From contig CABIWB010000003.1 of NCBI GenBank assembly GCA_902362275.1, positions 56,619 to 120,618 on the forward strand: a stretch of DNA of 64,000 bases, read 5' to 3'. Below the pieces are notes generated by a model that worked only from the letters and a program-made list of their open reading frames with translations, had not been told where the DNA came from and did not search any database. This DNA comes from Coriobacteriaceae bacterium (GTDB lineage: Bacteria; Actinomycetota; Coriobacteriia; Coriobacteriales; Coriobacteriaceae). The position numbers were made by a program, and so were the translations under genes. This document shows positions 1 through 7,749 of the stretch, in pieces; position 1 is the first letter of the stretch; the number at the start of each line of letters is the position of its first letter.

Positions 1-1
1 C

Positions 2-415
2 AACATCATGGGTATTAAGGAGGCCTCGGGCAACGTCGCCAACGCGGCCAAGATCGCCCATCTGCTGTCAGACGACTTCCGCATGTACTCGGGCGAGGAC
101 GCGCTTACCGTGCCGCTCATGAGCCTGGGCGCCTCGGGCACCATCAGCGTGTGGGCAGACGTGCAGCCGCAGCTCGTGCATGACATGTGCCGCGCCTATT
201 TGGACGGTGACGTGGCGCGTGCCCGCGATATCCAAATTGCCGGCCAGCCGCTCATCAATGCCCTCTTTAGTGAGGTCAACCCCATCCCCATCAAAGAGGC
301 GCTCGCCCAGATTGGTATGATCGAGGCAAACTACCGCATGCCGCTGTGCCCCATGGCAGACGACACGCGCTCTGCACTTACCGATGCTCTGAAGGGGGCT
401 GGTCTGCTTGATTAA
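2..415 (+). CDS. dapA: 4-hydroxy-tetrahydrodipicolinate synthase, C-terminal part
   Basis: This is the 3' part of dapA; the gene enters from the left edge. DapA condenses pyruvate with aspartate semialdehyde in lysine and diaminopimelate synthesis. The visible part holds the Schiff-base lysine motif GIKEASG followed by SGEDALTVPLMSLGASGTISV, typical of the DapA/NAL TIM-barrel family, and the EVNPIPIKEALA stretch near the C-terminus. The stop overlaps the TTG start of dapB by 8 bases, so the two are translationally coupled. The open frame continues to the window edge; the first internal ATG at base 8 is not the real start. Confidence 0.93.
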   Translation, partial: NIMGIKEASGNVANAAKIAHLLSDDFRMYSGEDALTVPLMSLGASGTISVWADVQPQLVHDMCRAYLDGDVARARDIQIAGQPLINALFSEVNPIPIKEALAQIGMIEANYRMPLCPMADDTRSALTDALKGAGLLD

Positions 416-1148
416 GACCGTCATTATGGGAACGGGCCGCATGGGCTCGCTCATCCGCACCACCGCCGAGGGCGTTGTCGACGCCGCCGGTCAACCCGTT
501 TTTGATATCGTGGCCCAGATTGGCTTCGATTTGAGCGAGCTCGAAAACGCACCGGCTGCCGATGTGATTATCGACTTCTCGAACGTCGTGACCTTCGATG
601 CCGTCGTCGCCTATGTCGAGCGCACGGGCGCCGCACTCGTTTCCGGCACCACGGGCTATTCACCTGAGCAGATGGACCGCCTGCGTGAGCTGGGCCAGAA
701 CACCCGCGTTATGCACTCGGGCAATTTCTCCATCGGCATCGCAGCCCTGCGTCATCTAGTGGCCCAGGCCACACGCGAGCTGCCCGGCTTTGACTGCGAG
801 ATCGTCGAGACGCACCACAACCAAAAGGTCGACGCCCCGAGCGGCACCGCCAAGCTACTGCTCGACGCCGTCGTCGAAGCTGAACCCGAGGCAGGCTACC
901 ACCCCGTCTATGGCCGCGAGGGCATGTGCGGCGCGCGTGGCCCCAAGGAGATCGGAATGCACTCGCTGCGCGGCGGCACCGTCGCCGGCGTGCACGAGGT
1001 TAGTTTCTTTGGCCAGGACGAGGAGGTCACGCTCACCCACCGCGCCACGAGCCGTCAGATCTTTGTCAACGGCGCCCTGGCAGCCGCGCAGAAGCTCGTC
1101 GCCCGCGAACCCGGCTTCTATACCTTCGACCAGGTCATGTTTGCCTAA
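408..1148 (+). CDS. dapB: 4-hydroxy-tetrahydrodipicolinate reductase
   Basis: NAD(P)H-dependent reduction in the diaminopimelate/lysine pathway, cytosolic. The 246-residue product has the nucleotide-binding GTGRMG loop at residues 8-13, SGTTGY near 79-84, and the family signature with His136-His137, Lys140 and the SGT substrate loop at 145-147. The start is a TTG overlapping the dapA stop. Length is normal for the family (about 250-270). It lies in the order dapA-dapB-dapH, so the three probably form one transcript. Confidence 0.95.
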   Translation: MIKTVIMGTGRMGSLIRTTAEGVVDAAGQPVFDIVAQIGFDLSELENAPAADVIIDFSNVVTFDAVVAYVERTGAALVSGTTGYSPEQMDRLRELGQNTRVMHSGNFSIGIAALRHLVAQATRELPGFDCEIVETHHNQKVDAPSGTAKLLLDAVVEAEPEAGYHPVYGREGMCGARGPKEIGMHSLRGGTVAGVHEVSFFGQDEEVTLTHRATSRQIFVNGALAAAQKLVAREPGFYTFDQVMFA

Positions 1149-1187
1149 CCGGGTATCAACCGAATCCACCCAAAGGAGAGATAGCAA

Positions 1188-1907
1188 ATGAGCAACGCAG
1201 CCGAGATGGATGCACAAGAGATTGTCAACTACATCGCCACCGCGCCCAAAAAGACGCCCGTCAAGCTGTACGTGCGCGAGAAGCCGGGCATGAAGGTTGC
1301 CTGGGGCAACGCACATGTCTACGGCGGTCGTCGTGGCAAGACCGTCTTTGGCGACTGGGATGAGCTCAAGGCAATCCTCGACGTCAACGCCAACTCCATC
1401 GACTACTACGACGTCGAGAACGACTGTCGCAACTCTGCCGTGCCCATGCTCGACCTTAAGGGCATCAACGCCCGCATCGAGCCGGGCGCGATCATCCGCG
1501 ACCGCGTCGAGATCGGCGACCGTGCCGTCATCATGATGGGCGCCATCATCAACATCGGCTCCGTTATCGGCGAGGGTTCCATGATCGATATGGGCGCCGT
1601 GCTGGGCGGTCGCGCCACCGTGGGCAAGAACTGCCACATCGGCGCCGGCACCGTGCTGGCAGGCGTTGTGGAGCCCGCCAGCGCCACGCCCGTCATCATC
1701 GAGGACGATGTCATGATCGGCGCCAACGCCGTGGTCCTGGAAGGCGTGCGCGTGGGCAAGGGCGCTGTCGTTGCCGCCGGCGCCGTGTGCGTCGAGGACG
1801 TCCCCGCCGGCGCCGTCGTGGCCGGTGTCCCCGCCCGCGTCATCAAGATGCGCGACGAGAAGACCGACAGCAAGACCAGCCTGGAAGAGGGCCTGCGCCA
1901 GCTGTAG
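1188..1907 (+). CDS. dapH: Tetrahydrodipicolinate N-acetyltransferase
   Basis: Acetyl-CoA-dependent acyltransferase that opens the acetylase branch of diaminopimelate synthesis. The 239-residue protein closely follows the Bacillus YkuQ/DapH pattern: N-terminal AxEIxxYI...KKTPVK, then [18 protein letters not shown], then a left-handed beta-helix of hexapeptide repeats ([40 protein letters not shown]). The start is supported by AAAGGAGAG seven bases upstream of the ATG. DapH rather than succinylating DapD indicates that N-acetyl intermediates are used, so an N-acetyl-LL-DAP aminotransferase and deacetylase are needed; the aminotransferase at 6468-7631 is a candidate for the first. Confidence 0.95.
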   Translation: MSNAAEMDAQEIVNYIATAPKKTPVKLYVREKPGMKVAWGNAHVYGGRRGKTVFGDWDELKAILDVNANSIDYYDVENDCRNSAVPMLDLKGINARIEPGAIIRDRVEIGDRAVIMMGAIINIGSVIGEGSMIDMGAVLGGRATVGKNCHIGAGTVLAGVVEPASATPVIIEDDVMIGANAVVLEGVRVGKGAVVAAGAVCVEDVPAGAVVAGVPARVIKMRDEKTDSKTSLEEGLRQL

Positions 1908-1910
1908 AAG

Positions 1911-1936
1911 TTACGCGGTTTTGCCAAACCGCGTAA
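1911..1936 (+). terminator. Hairpin after dapH
   Basis: A perfect 11-bp stem (TTACGCGGTTT / AAACCGCGTAA) with a TGCC loop begins 3 bases after the dapH stop. There is no T tract, so it may be a stabilising or weak terminator hairpin rather than a classic intrinsic terminator. Confidence 0.55.
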
Positions 1937-1953
1937 CAGCTCGACGCTGCAAA

Positions 1954-2045
1954 CGCCCCTAAGCGGCAATCTGACGTTCAATCGTCGGTCGCGTACCGAA
2001 GTACGCTTCCCTCCTCTTTCACGTCACCTTGCTCACCTAGGGGCG
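1954..2045. repeat. Nested palindromic intergenic element
   Basis: Three nested inverted repeats share one centre: outer CGCCCCTA (1954-1961) with TAGGGGCG (2038-2045), middle TGACGT (1972-1977) with ACGTCA (2021-2026), and inner GCGTAC-CGAA-GTACGC (1991-2006). The whole could fold as one long imperfect hairpin. It has no coding signal and looks like a REP/BIME-type dispersed repeat or a structured RNA 3' end. Confidence 0.6.
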
Positions 2046-2100
2046 CTTTCGCTGACTTATGCTCAACCTGCGGCGCAATGTCAGCAACCAAGCCGAAAAC

Positions 2101-2135
2101 AAAAAAGGCCGAAGCACCATCGGGGCTTCGGCCTT
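2101..2135 (-). terminator. Intrinsic terminator of toxin-antitoxin operon
   Basis: Stem AAGGCCGAAGC / GCTTCGGCCTT (2105-2115 with 2125-2135), followed on the minus strand by six T residues. It sits 3 bases past the toxin stop. Confidence 0.85.
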
Positions 2136-2137
2136 CA

Positions 2138-2482
2138 TCATCTCAGGGTTCCGTCGTATTCAACCATGGCGGGTCGCTTTGACAGGCGTCCTGCGGCCGT
2201 CTTATAGACCTCGGAACGGTCGCGCCGCCCTATTGCCACGATCTCGGCAATCTCAACCGTTCCGTCCTCCCGGATTCGAAAAACCATTCGGAGTCCTGCA
2301 TTCCGCCATTTGATCTTTTTGCAGCCGGCAAGCTCACCGTGAAGCGGCGTTCCAATTTCATCAGCGCGCGTCTTTAATTTCGCGACTGCAATACGGACGA
2401 GTCTTCGCTGAGATCCATCTAGTTTTTGGTATTCCTTCTCGACGTCTCGATTCAAAAAGCCGACGACAAAATGCCCACTCAT
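2138..2482 (-). CDS. RelE/ParE-superfamily toxin
   Basis: Small basic protein of 114 residues with the RelE-like pattern: N-terminal FVVGFLNRDVEKEYQKLD, then a central LHGELAGCKKIKWRNAGLRMVFRI in which a core beta strand is followed by the basic/aromatic region used by RelE-fold mRNA interferases, and IVAIGRRDRSEVYKTA near the end. The start overlaps the antitoxin stop by 4 bases, the usual coupling for such pairs. It probably cleaves mRNA at the ribosome when the antitoxin is degraded. The exact subfamily (RelE, HigB or ParE-like) cannot be settled by eye. Confidence 0.85.
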   Translation of the reverse strand: MSGHFVVGFLNRDVEKEYQKLDGSQRRLVRIAVAKLKTRADEIGTPLHGELAGCKKIKWRNAGLRMVFRIREDGTVEIAEIVAIGRRDRSEVYKTAAGRLSKRPAMVEYDGTLR

Positions 2483-2829
2483 TCGAAAAGATCCTCATCG
2501 GGGATCGCGTCCGGATCCATCGATTCAAACTCCGCGAGCTCCTCGGTAGTTAGGGCGTCCTCAAACGGAACAAATTCATGCGGACCATGCTTGACTCGAT
2601 CCGCAGCGATGCGATATATCTCAAGTTCGTGCAGATACTGCAGCGCACCGTACATTTCCTCATAGGCGGCATAGTCGATAATCACGGTATCGATATCGTT
2701 ATGATCGGCAATGAACTGTGGTGCGCGTTTTGCGCGTTTACGAATGGCAGATAAAGACTTGCTTGCTTCGGTAGCCGAAACAACCTGGTCTTTTGTAAAC
2801 ACCGGTTTTTCCAGAACAAGTGGGGACAT
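2479..2829 (-). CDS. Antitoxin of RelE-type pair (Phd/YefM-like)
   Basis: 116-residue acidic protein that would neutralise the downstream toxin and repress the operon. The N-terminal part (VVSATEASKSLSAIRKRAKRAPQFIADHNDIDTVIIDYAAYEEM) matches the Phd/YefM DNA-binding fold, and the acidic C-terminal tail fits a toxin-wrapping segment. The frame extends upstream to 2877, but the start at 2829 is preferred because GGAGG lies 6 bases upstream and because the extension would run into the palindromic operator. Confidence 0.85.
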   Translation of the reverse strand: MSPLVLEKPVFTKDQVVSATEASKSLSAIRKRAKRAPQFIADHNDIDTVIIDYAAYEEMYGALQYLHELEIYRIAADRVKHGPHEFVPFEDALTTEELAEFESMDPDAIPDEDLFE

Positions 2830-2848
2830 TTTGACCTCCAAAAAATAA

Positions 2849-2890
2849 TCTGGATTATATTTCAAAGTATACTTCAAAATATAATCCAGA
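2849..2890 (-). promoter_or_regulatory. Palindromic operator/promoter of the toxin-antitoxin operon
   Basis: A perfect 14-bp inverted repeat, TCTGGATTATATTT (2849-2862) and AAATATAATCCAGA (2877-2890), flanks a second 10-bp palindrome AAGTATACTT (2865-2874) on exactly the same axis. A TATAAT match on the minus strand lies in the proximal arm (2854-2859), so repressor binding would cover the -10 region. It ends 20 bases upstream of the antitoxin start, as expected for conditional autorepression by the antitoxin-toxin complex. Confidence 0.8.
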
Positions 2891-2913
2891 CTTTTATTCG
2901 AAAGAAAAAAGCC

Positions 2914-3918
2914 CTATCGATTCTCGATGCTACCGATATTTTTGAGCTCGATGGAGATGAGGCCGTTAGGCTCATTGACGAACTCGATGTACTCGGAGTT
3001 GGAACCCATCTCGGCCGGGAAGCTGATCTCGATACCCGTGTCGGTACGGATCTTATGCTTGCGCACCGCCGCGCGTTCGACCTGCTTGCGCTCCACGGGC
3101 ACACGCTCAGGCACCTTCTCCTCGGTCAGTGCCGCGCGCACGCTCTCCTTGATGACCGGCTCGTCCTCAAAGACCTCGTCGACGATATCCCAAGGCGGCA
3201 GCTCCTCGTCATCCTCGACCTTCTCGGCAACAGCAGCCTTAACCTTGGCGAGCGCTACGGCCGTATTGGCACCGTGCTCCTCGGCGACTTCCTCGACCAC
3301 ACGCGTCACGGTGTCGATGACCTCCTTACCCGATACGCCCGTGTCGCACTGCAGCAGGCCATCGGGGATAAGCATACGGTCCTCGCCGGCGATCTTGCGT
3401 TTCTTGTCCACATAGCCGATCTCCATGGTACTTGCACGCACGATTGCATAGCTCGGCACCTTTTGCGAAGGGTTCGGCAGAATGGCGTAGTGGCGCGCAA
3501 TGTCGTTGCGCACCTCGTCCTCTTCGCGACCTACCTCGTGCATAAAAGCCTGCTTGGAGCCCAGCAGCATCACGGCAAACCAGCGGGCATCCTCATCGTC
3601 ATCAAAGTCCGCCACAAGCACGTCAGTGGACTCGGCTTTCTCGGCCTTGGTAAGTTCGGAAGAGATGAACTCCGCAATCTGCTGAGACAGGTCCACGAAC
3701 TCACGCTCACCAAAGAAATAGCCCTTGAGCTCGCCGCCGAATGCGGAGTTCTCGGCAAACGTGGCGCGTTTATTGTCGGCCGAGGTGCGTGCGCGGCGCA
3801 GATGCGTGGTCACGAAGTTGCGCACGGTACGGCTCTCGATATCGAGCTCTCGCTGGCTCATGACGTTGACGGCAGAGTCAAAGTCCAGGATATGCAGAAT
3901 CGCGTGATTGATTTTCAT
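2914..3918 (-). CDS. Nucleoid-associated protein, NdpA/YejK (37-kDa) family
   Basis: About 334 residues. The N-terminus MKINHAILHILDFDSAVNVMSQREL and the body (FVTTHLRRARTSADNKRATF, AILPNPSQKVPSYAIV) match the nucleoid-associated NA37 family, whose members bind DNA; the precise role is poorly defined. The C-terminal third is unusually acidic (VEDDEELPPWDIVDEVFEDEP) before a beta-rich end. An alternative ATG three codons upstream (3927) cannot be excluded. It is monocistronic, on the same strand as the toxin-antitoxin pair but separated by that pair's promoter. Confidence 0.8.
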   Translation of the reverse strand: MKINHAILHILDFDSAVNVMSQRELDIESRTVRNFVTTHLRRARTSADNKRATFAENSAFGGELKGYFFGEREFVDLSQQIAEFISSELTKAEKAESTDVLVADFDDDEDARWFAVMLLGSKQAFMHEVGREEDEVRNDIARHYAILPNPSQKVPSYAIVRASTMEIGYVDKKRKIAGEDRMLIPDGLLQCDTGVSGKEVIDTVTRVVEEVAEEHGANTAVALAKVKAAVAEKVEDDEELPPWDIVDEVFEDEPVIKESVRAALTEEKVPERVPVERKQVERAAVRKHKIRTDTGIEISFPAEMGSNSEYIEFVNEPNGLISIELKNIGSIENR

Positions 3919-3992
3919 ATACGGCATTCCGTTCTAGATCGATTTCGGCACGAATCAGTATAGCGGTCGAGCCCGCCCCAGGCGCTTCGAAG

Positions 3993-4026
3993 ATTGGTGC
4001 ATCGGGGACAGGTTGCTTGCACCAAT
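3993..4026. repeat. GGTGCA hairpin with GGGGACAGGTT core, copy 1
   Basis: Inverted repeat ATTGGTGCA / TGCACCAAT with a 16-base loop carrying GGGGACAGGTT (4004-4014). It lies immediately 3' of the DUF2974 gene; a sister copy lies just upstream of that gene at 5220-5250. Confidence 0.65.
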
Positions 4027-4028
4027 GG

Positions 4029-5189
4029 TTAGCGCAGGAGCTCGGACTGCCAAGCCTCGAGCTGTTCTGCCAAACTCTTGCCGGCAGCGGGCACGTCGAT
4101 CTGGGGTCGTTTGGGCAGCAGCGCACACTTAAGAATCGCAACGATGGTCTGCGAGACAAAGCGTCGTGTATCCTCGTCAAAGCCTTGCGCAGCCTGGAGC
4201 ATCATGGGCAGGCTCTCGCGCAGATTCCCAGCGATATCCGCAAACCGCTCAGCACCCGTAGCCTCAAACACGGAGAACAACGCATCTACAAAACGCTCGC
4301 GTTCGCTAGGCGACACTGCAAGCAGCATCTCACGAATGGAACCATCAACGTATCGAGCACCGGCAGACAGGCGCTCACAGTACACGAAGTCGTGACCATC
4401 AACCACCCAGCTAAAGGGATTGTGCTGCAGCAGGCTGAACTCGGTGCTCTCAACGATGGCATAGTCCTCCTGTGTCTCGAACATCATGCCAAAGATCGAC
4501 GACCGAGGTAGCGTCTTGTCGATTCGACCGGAAAGATCGGCAAAGGCGTTGCCGTTCAGAAACTCCTCGACGAAGCCCGGGCCATCATGGGAATACGCCC
4601 GTTCGATTCGTTCACGGGCAACATCGGAGCACATCGCTGCACCGTACACCGCAAGGTTTCCACCCTTGGAATGACCCCCGCACAAAAGCGGCCCGCCAAT
4701 CGCATCCGCCGCCTCGTCCACATAACGTGCCGCGGATTCCTGGGCCGGCACAGGACACCGGAACGCCATGTTAAAGTCTTCTTTCCAGCCAACAATCGTA
4801 CTATCGGTCCCCCGGAAGGAAAGATAACTAAACCCCGCCGGAAACCGGAACGCCATGGCTGCAAACTGCTCCGTCGCCACCATATCGCTCACAGCACGAT
4901 AGCCGCAAACGTGCACGCCACGGTAGCGAGGACTTGCTGCCACGGCCTCCAACAAGGCCCTGCTCCCCTCTGGATCCCACAAGTCGTCAATCATGTCCCG
5001 ATAGCACTCGGCACGCAGCAGCTCGCGTACGTCTAGGCCCTGCCAGTTCGTCAGCTCCGCCATATCACCCGGCAAACGCAAATAGGACAACCACGCAAAG
5101 ACCAGGCTGTCCACCGCGCAGAACGGCCGCTCCTCAAACGGATCAAACGCCGTCTGAGCATAGGTCAAAAAATTAGGCGAATCCGACAT
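4029..5189 (-). CDS. DUF2974 (Mbeg1-like) alpha/beta-hydrolase-fold protein
   Basis: 386 residues, predicted cytosolic. The motif GGHSKGGNLAVYGA is a GxSxG nucleophile elbow, preceded by YLSFRGTDSTIVGWKEDFNMAF, the pattern of lipase class 3/DUF2974 proteins. A plausible acid and histidine follow (YSHDGPGF; VVDGHDFVY). The N-terminus (FLTYAQTAFDPFEERPFCAVDSLVFAWLSYL) is typical of DUF2974. Substrate unknown; an esterase or lipase-like activity is inferred from the fold only. The gene is bracketed by two related hairpin repeats (3993-4026 and 5220-5250). Confidence 0.85.
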   Translation of the reverse strand: MSDSPNFLTYAQTAFDPFEERPFCAVDSLVFAWLSYLRLPGDMAELTNWQGLDVRELLRAECYRDMIDDLWDPEGSRALLEAVAASPRYRGVHVCGYRAVSDMVATEQFAAMAFRFPAGFSYLSFRGTDSTIVGWKEDFNMAFRCPVPAQESAARYVDEAADAIGGPLLCGGHSKGGNLAVYGAAMCSDVARERIERAYSHDGPGFVEEFLNGNAFADLSGRIDKTLPRSSIFGMMFETQEDYAIVESTEFSLLQHNPFSWVVDGHDFVYCERLSAGARYVDGSIREMLLAVSPSERERFVDALFSVFEATGAERFADIAGNLRESLPMMLQAAQGFDEDTRRFVSQTIVAILKCALLPKRPQIDVPAAGKSLAEQLEAWQSELLR

Positions 5190-5219
5190 GGCCCTCCCAT
5201 CAACTATGGTGTATTGGGA

Positions 5220-5250
5220 TGGTGCATTGGGGTCAGGTTACTTTGCACCA
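5220..5250. repeat. GGTGCA hairpin with GGGGTCAGGTT core, copy 2
   Basis: TGGTGCA / TGCACCA stem with a loop carrying GGGGTCAGGTT (5229-5239). It resembles the element at 3993-4026 in stem and core and differs at one core base. Confidence 0.6.
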
Positions 5251-5251
5251 A

Positions 5252-5284
5252 AAGGCGCCCGGGCCGTGTGGACCCGGACGCCTT
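5252..5284 (-). terminator. Terminator of ldh
   Basis: A 14-bp stem (5252-5265 with 5271-5284), two pairs of which are G-U on the minus-strand RNA, followed by TTTT on the minus strand. It lies about 30 bases past the ldh stop. Confidence 0.75.
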
Positions 5285-5315
5285 CATTGTAGCTTTTCGC
5301 TCTAGTGAGCTTGAT

Positions 5316-6266
5316 TTAGCAGGAGAAATCGACGCTGTCGATGATGTCCTTGAGGGCCTTGGCGGAGACGGTGAGCTCATGCTGCTCGTCATCGTTCAGC
5401 GGCACGGGGACGCGGCAGACAACGCCGTCGCGTCCAACGACGGTCGGCATGGAGATGGCAAGATCGGACAGGCCATACTCGCCCACCATGAGCGAGGAGA
5501 CAGGCAGAACGGTCTGCTCATCGCGCATAACGGCGGTGCAGATGCGCTTGACGGCCATGGCGACGCCATAGTAGGTGGCGTGCTTCTTCTCGATGATGGT
5601 GTAGGCGGAGTTCTTGACGTCCTCAGCGATGCGCTTCTCGGCAGCCTCATGCTCCAGGTGGCCGTGAAGCTCACAGAAGGTGTTCAGCGGAACGCCGGCA
5701 ACCTGAGCGCTGGACCAAGCGACAAACTCGGAGTCACCGTGCTCGCCCATGACATAGGCCTGGACATCGCGCGGGTCAACCTCGACGTGGGCACCAAGCA
5801 TCTGCTGCAGGCGGCCGGTGTCGAGCACGGTGCCGGAACCGATGACGTGGCCCTCGGGCAGGCCGGACATCTTGATGGCGGCGTAGGTCAGAACATCGAC
5901 CGGGTTGGAGACGATGAGCAGAATGCCGTCGAAGCCGGACTTCTTAATCTCGGGAATAATGGACTTGAAGATGCTGACGTTCTTGTTGACCAGGTCCAGG
6001 CGGGTCTCACCGGGCTTCTGGGCAGCGCCAGCAGTGACGACGATCATGGCGGCGTCGGCGACATCGGAATAATCGCCGGCGTAGATCTTCATCGGCTCGG
6101 CAAACGTCATGCCGTGCGCGATATCCAGGGCCTCACCCTCGGCACGGTTCTTGTCCACGTCGATGAGGACCATCTCGGAGAACAGACCACTCTGCATCAG
6201 TGCGAACGCCGAAGACGAACCGACGAAACCGCAGCCGACAATAGCGACCTTCTTCTCGTTAACCAT
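5316..6266 (-). CDS. ldh: L-lactate dehydrogenase
   Basis: NADH-dependent reduction of pyruvate to lactate, regenerating NAD+ in fermentation. The 316-residue product has the Rossmann loop GCGFVGSS, the AGAAQKPGETRLDLVNKN loop in which Gln rather than Arg indicates lactate over malate specificity, the catalytic motif GEHGDSE, and IVSNPVDVLTYA. The frame extends upstream, but the start at 6266 is supported by GGGAG about 7 bases before the ATG and by family length. Transcribed alone, with its own terminator. Confidence 0.95.
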   Translation of the reverse strand: MVNEKKVAIVGCGFVGSSSAFALMQSGLFSEMVLIDVDKNRAEGEALDIAHGMTFAEPMKIYAGDYSDVADAAMIVVTAGAAQKPGETRLDLVNKNVSIFKSIIPEIKKSGFDGILLIVSNPVDVLTYAAIKMSGLPEGHVIGSGTVLDTGRLQQMLGAHVEVDPRDVQAYVMGEHGDSEFVAWSSAQVAGVPLNTFCELHGHLEHEAAEKRIAEDVKNSAYTIIEKKHATYYGVAMAVKRICTAVMRDEQTVLPVSSLMVGEYGLSDLAISMPTVVGRDGVVCRVPVPLNDDEQHELTVSAKALKDIIDSVDFSC

Positions 6267-6291
6267 TAGAAACTCCCATCTCTCTCCACAA

Positions 6292-6324
6292 ACAAGCCGC
6301 CCGGGAACGACCCGAGCGGCTTGT
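6292..6324 (-). terminator. Hairpin between the aminotransferase gene and ldh
   Basis: 14-bp stem with one mismatch (ACAAGCCGCCCGGG / CCCGAGCGGCTTGT), followed on the minus strand by TTGTTTG. It could terminate the upstream aminotransferase transcript or form part of the ldh 5' leader; the weak T run leaves both open. Imperfect dyad TTTACCGAA...TTCGTAAA at 6389-6418 is a possible operator. Confidence 0.5.
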
Positions 6325-6467
6325 CGTAATCCCAATACATCCAATCGGGACTTTGATTATGCCCCTATTCGCAGCCAAAAATCGACCGTTTACCGAAATT
6401 GTTTGCAGTATTCGTAAAATAACTGCGCGAAATCGGTTTCGAGCTATTGACGAGTCGAAATAGGTTT

Positions 6468-7631
6468 CTAATACAGGCCCGCCTCGCGAATGGCCTCGAC
6501 AGCCAAAGCGATCTGATCGGGCGGTAGGACCAGCGCCATGCGCACGTGTCCCTCGCCCGAAGGACCAAAACTCGCGCCCGGCGTCACCACAACGCCGGCC
6601 TTCTCCATGAGCTCCTCGCAAAACGCCATGGAATCGGTGCGACCACCGGGAAGCTTGGCCCACACAAACATAGAGCCATGCGCGTTGGGACGCTCCCAGC
6701 CCAGGTCCTCAAGACCATCGCACAGGGCATCGCGGCGCTCCTGGTACTTCAGACGCTGCGCCTCGACCTCATCGCGCGGGCCATTAAGGCACGCGATGGC
6801 GGCCTTCTGGATCGGGAAGAACATGCCAAAGTCAATCTGGCTGCGCAGCTTGGCAAAGGCCGAGACCACATCCTCGCGACCGACCAAAAAGCCGATACGC
6901 GCACCGGTGACGTTAAACGACTTGGAGAGCGAGAAGAACTCAACGCCCACCTCGAGCGCGCCGGGATACTGCAAGAAGCTGCCGCCCGGCTCGCCGTCAA
7001 ACACGATGTCGGAGTATGCGTTGTCGTGAACGATGAGCAGGTCGTGCTCGCGGGCGAAAGCGATGATCTCCTCGTAGACCTCGGGCGTGCCCACCGAGCC
7101 GACCGGGTTTGCAGGCAGCGACACGATCATATACTTGGCACGATCGGCCACCTCGGGATCGATACCCGCCACATAGGGCAGGTAATTATGCTCGGCGACC
7201 AACGGATAGTACTCGAGCTTGGCATCGGCGATCTTGGCGCCCGCCTCAAAGACCGGGTAGCACGGATCGGGAACCAAAATGGTGTCACCCGGATCGAGCA
7301 GGGCCAGGCCCAAATGGCCCACGCCCTCCTGCGTGCCGTTGCACGACTGCACCATAGACGGCGTAATGCCGGAGACACCAAAGCGACGCTCATAGTAATC
7401 GCACACGGCGTGCTTGAGTTCGGGCAGGTCGCGCAGGGCGTACTTCCACATCTCGGGATCTTGGGCTGCATGCGTGAGCGCCTCGACCACATGGTCGTAC
7501 GGCTTAAAGTCGGGCGTGCCCACGCTCATGTTGTAAATGGTCTTGCCCTGAGCCTTCAGCGCGAGAAGTTTGTTGTTGAGCGAGGCGAAGACCTCCGCGC
7601 CAAAGCGGTCGAGACGCTGCGATGCCTGCAT
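6468..7631 (-). CDS. Class I/II PLP-dependent aminotransferase (diaminopimelate aminotransferase candidate)
   Basis: 387 residues with fold-type I aminotransferase features: YNMSVGTPDFKP at the N-terminus, NGTQEGVGHLGLALLDPGD (cofactor phosphate region), IVSLPANPVGSVG, HDNAYSDIVFDG, the PLP lysine motif SLSKSFNVTGARIGFLVG, and a C-terminal GEGHVRMAL arginine. It resembles the DapL/PatA/AlaC group. With DapH in the window, an N-acetyl-LL-diaminopimelate aminotransferase role is plausible but is only inferred; aspartate or alanine aminotransferase is possible. The start at 7631 has AAAGGTGG upstream; the longer frame to 7721 lacks one. Confidence 0.85.
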   Translation of the reverse strand: MQASQRLDRFGAEVFASLNNKLLALKAQGKTIYNMSVGTPDFKPYDHVVEALTHAAQDPEMWKYALRDLPELKHAVCDYYERRFGVSGITPSMVQSCNGTQEGVGHLGLALLDPGDTILVPDPCYPVFEAGAKIADAKLEYYPLVAEHNYLPYVAGIDPEVADRAKYMIVSLPANPVGSVGTPEVYEEIIAFAREHDLLIVHDNAYSDIVFDGEPGGSFLQYPGALEVGVEFFSLSKSFNVTGARIGFLVGREDVVSAFAKLRSQIDFGMFFPIQKAAIACLNGPRDEVEAQRLKYQERRDALCDGLEDLGWERPNAHGSMFVWAKLPGGRTDSMAFCEELMEKAGVVVTPGASFGPSGEGHVRMALVLPPDQIALAVEAIREAGLY

Positions 7632-7749
7632 GGTGCCACCTTTCGATATAAAAAACGCAGCGCTCCGACAAGAGCGCCGCGCGATACGGGCCATCAGATT
7701 GCAAAAGTGTAACGCTTGCAACCCCCGTATTGGTTCAATTTAGCCAACC

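Noticed and set aside
6389..6418. Rex operator for ldh in TTTACCGAA...TTCGTAAA
   Set aside because: It does not match the TTGTGA-N6-TCACAA pattern; kept only as a weak dyad in the ldh leader note.
6546..7712. 388-codon plus-strand frame opposite the aminotransferase gene
   Set aside because: Antisense shadow; the minus strand shows complete aminotransferase motifs.
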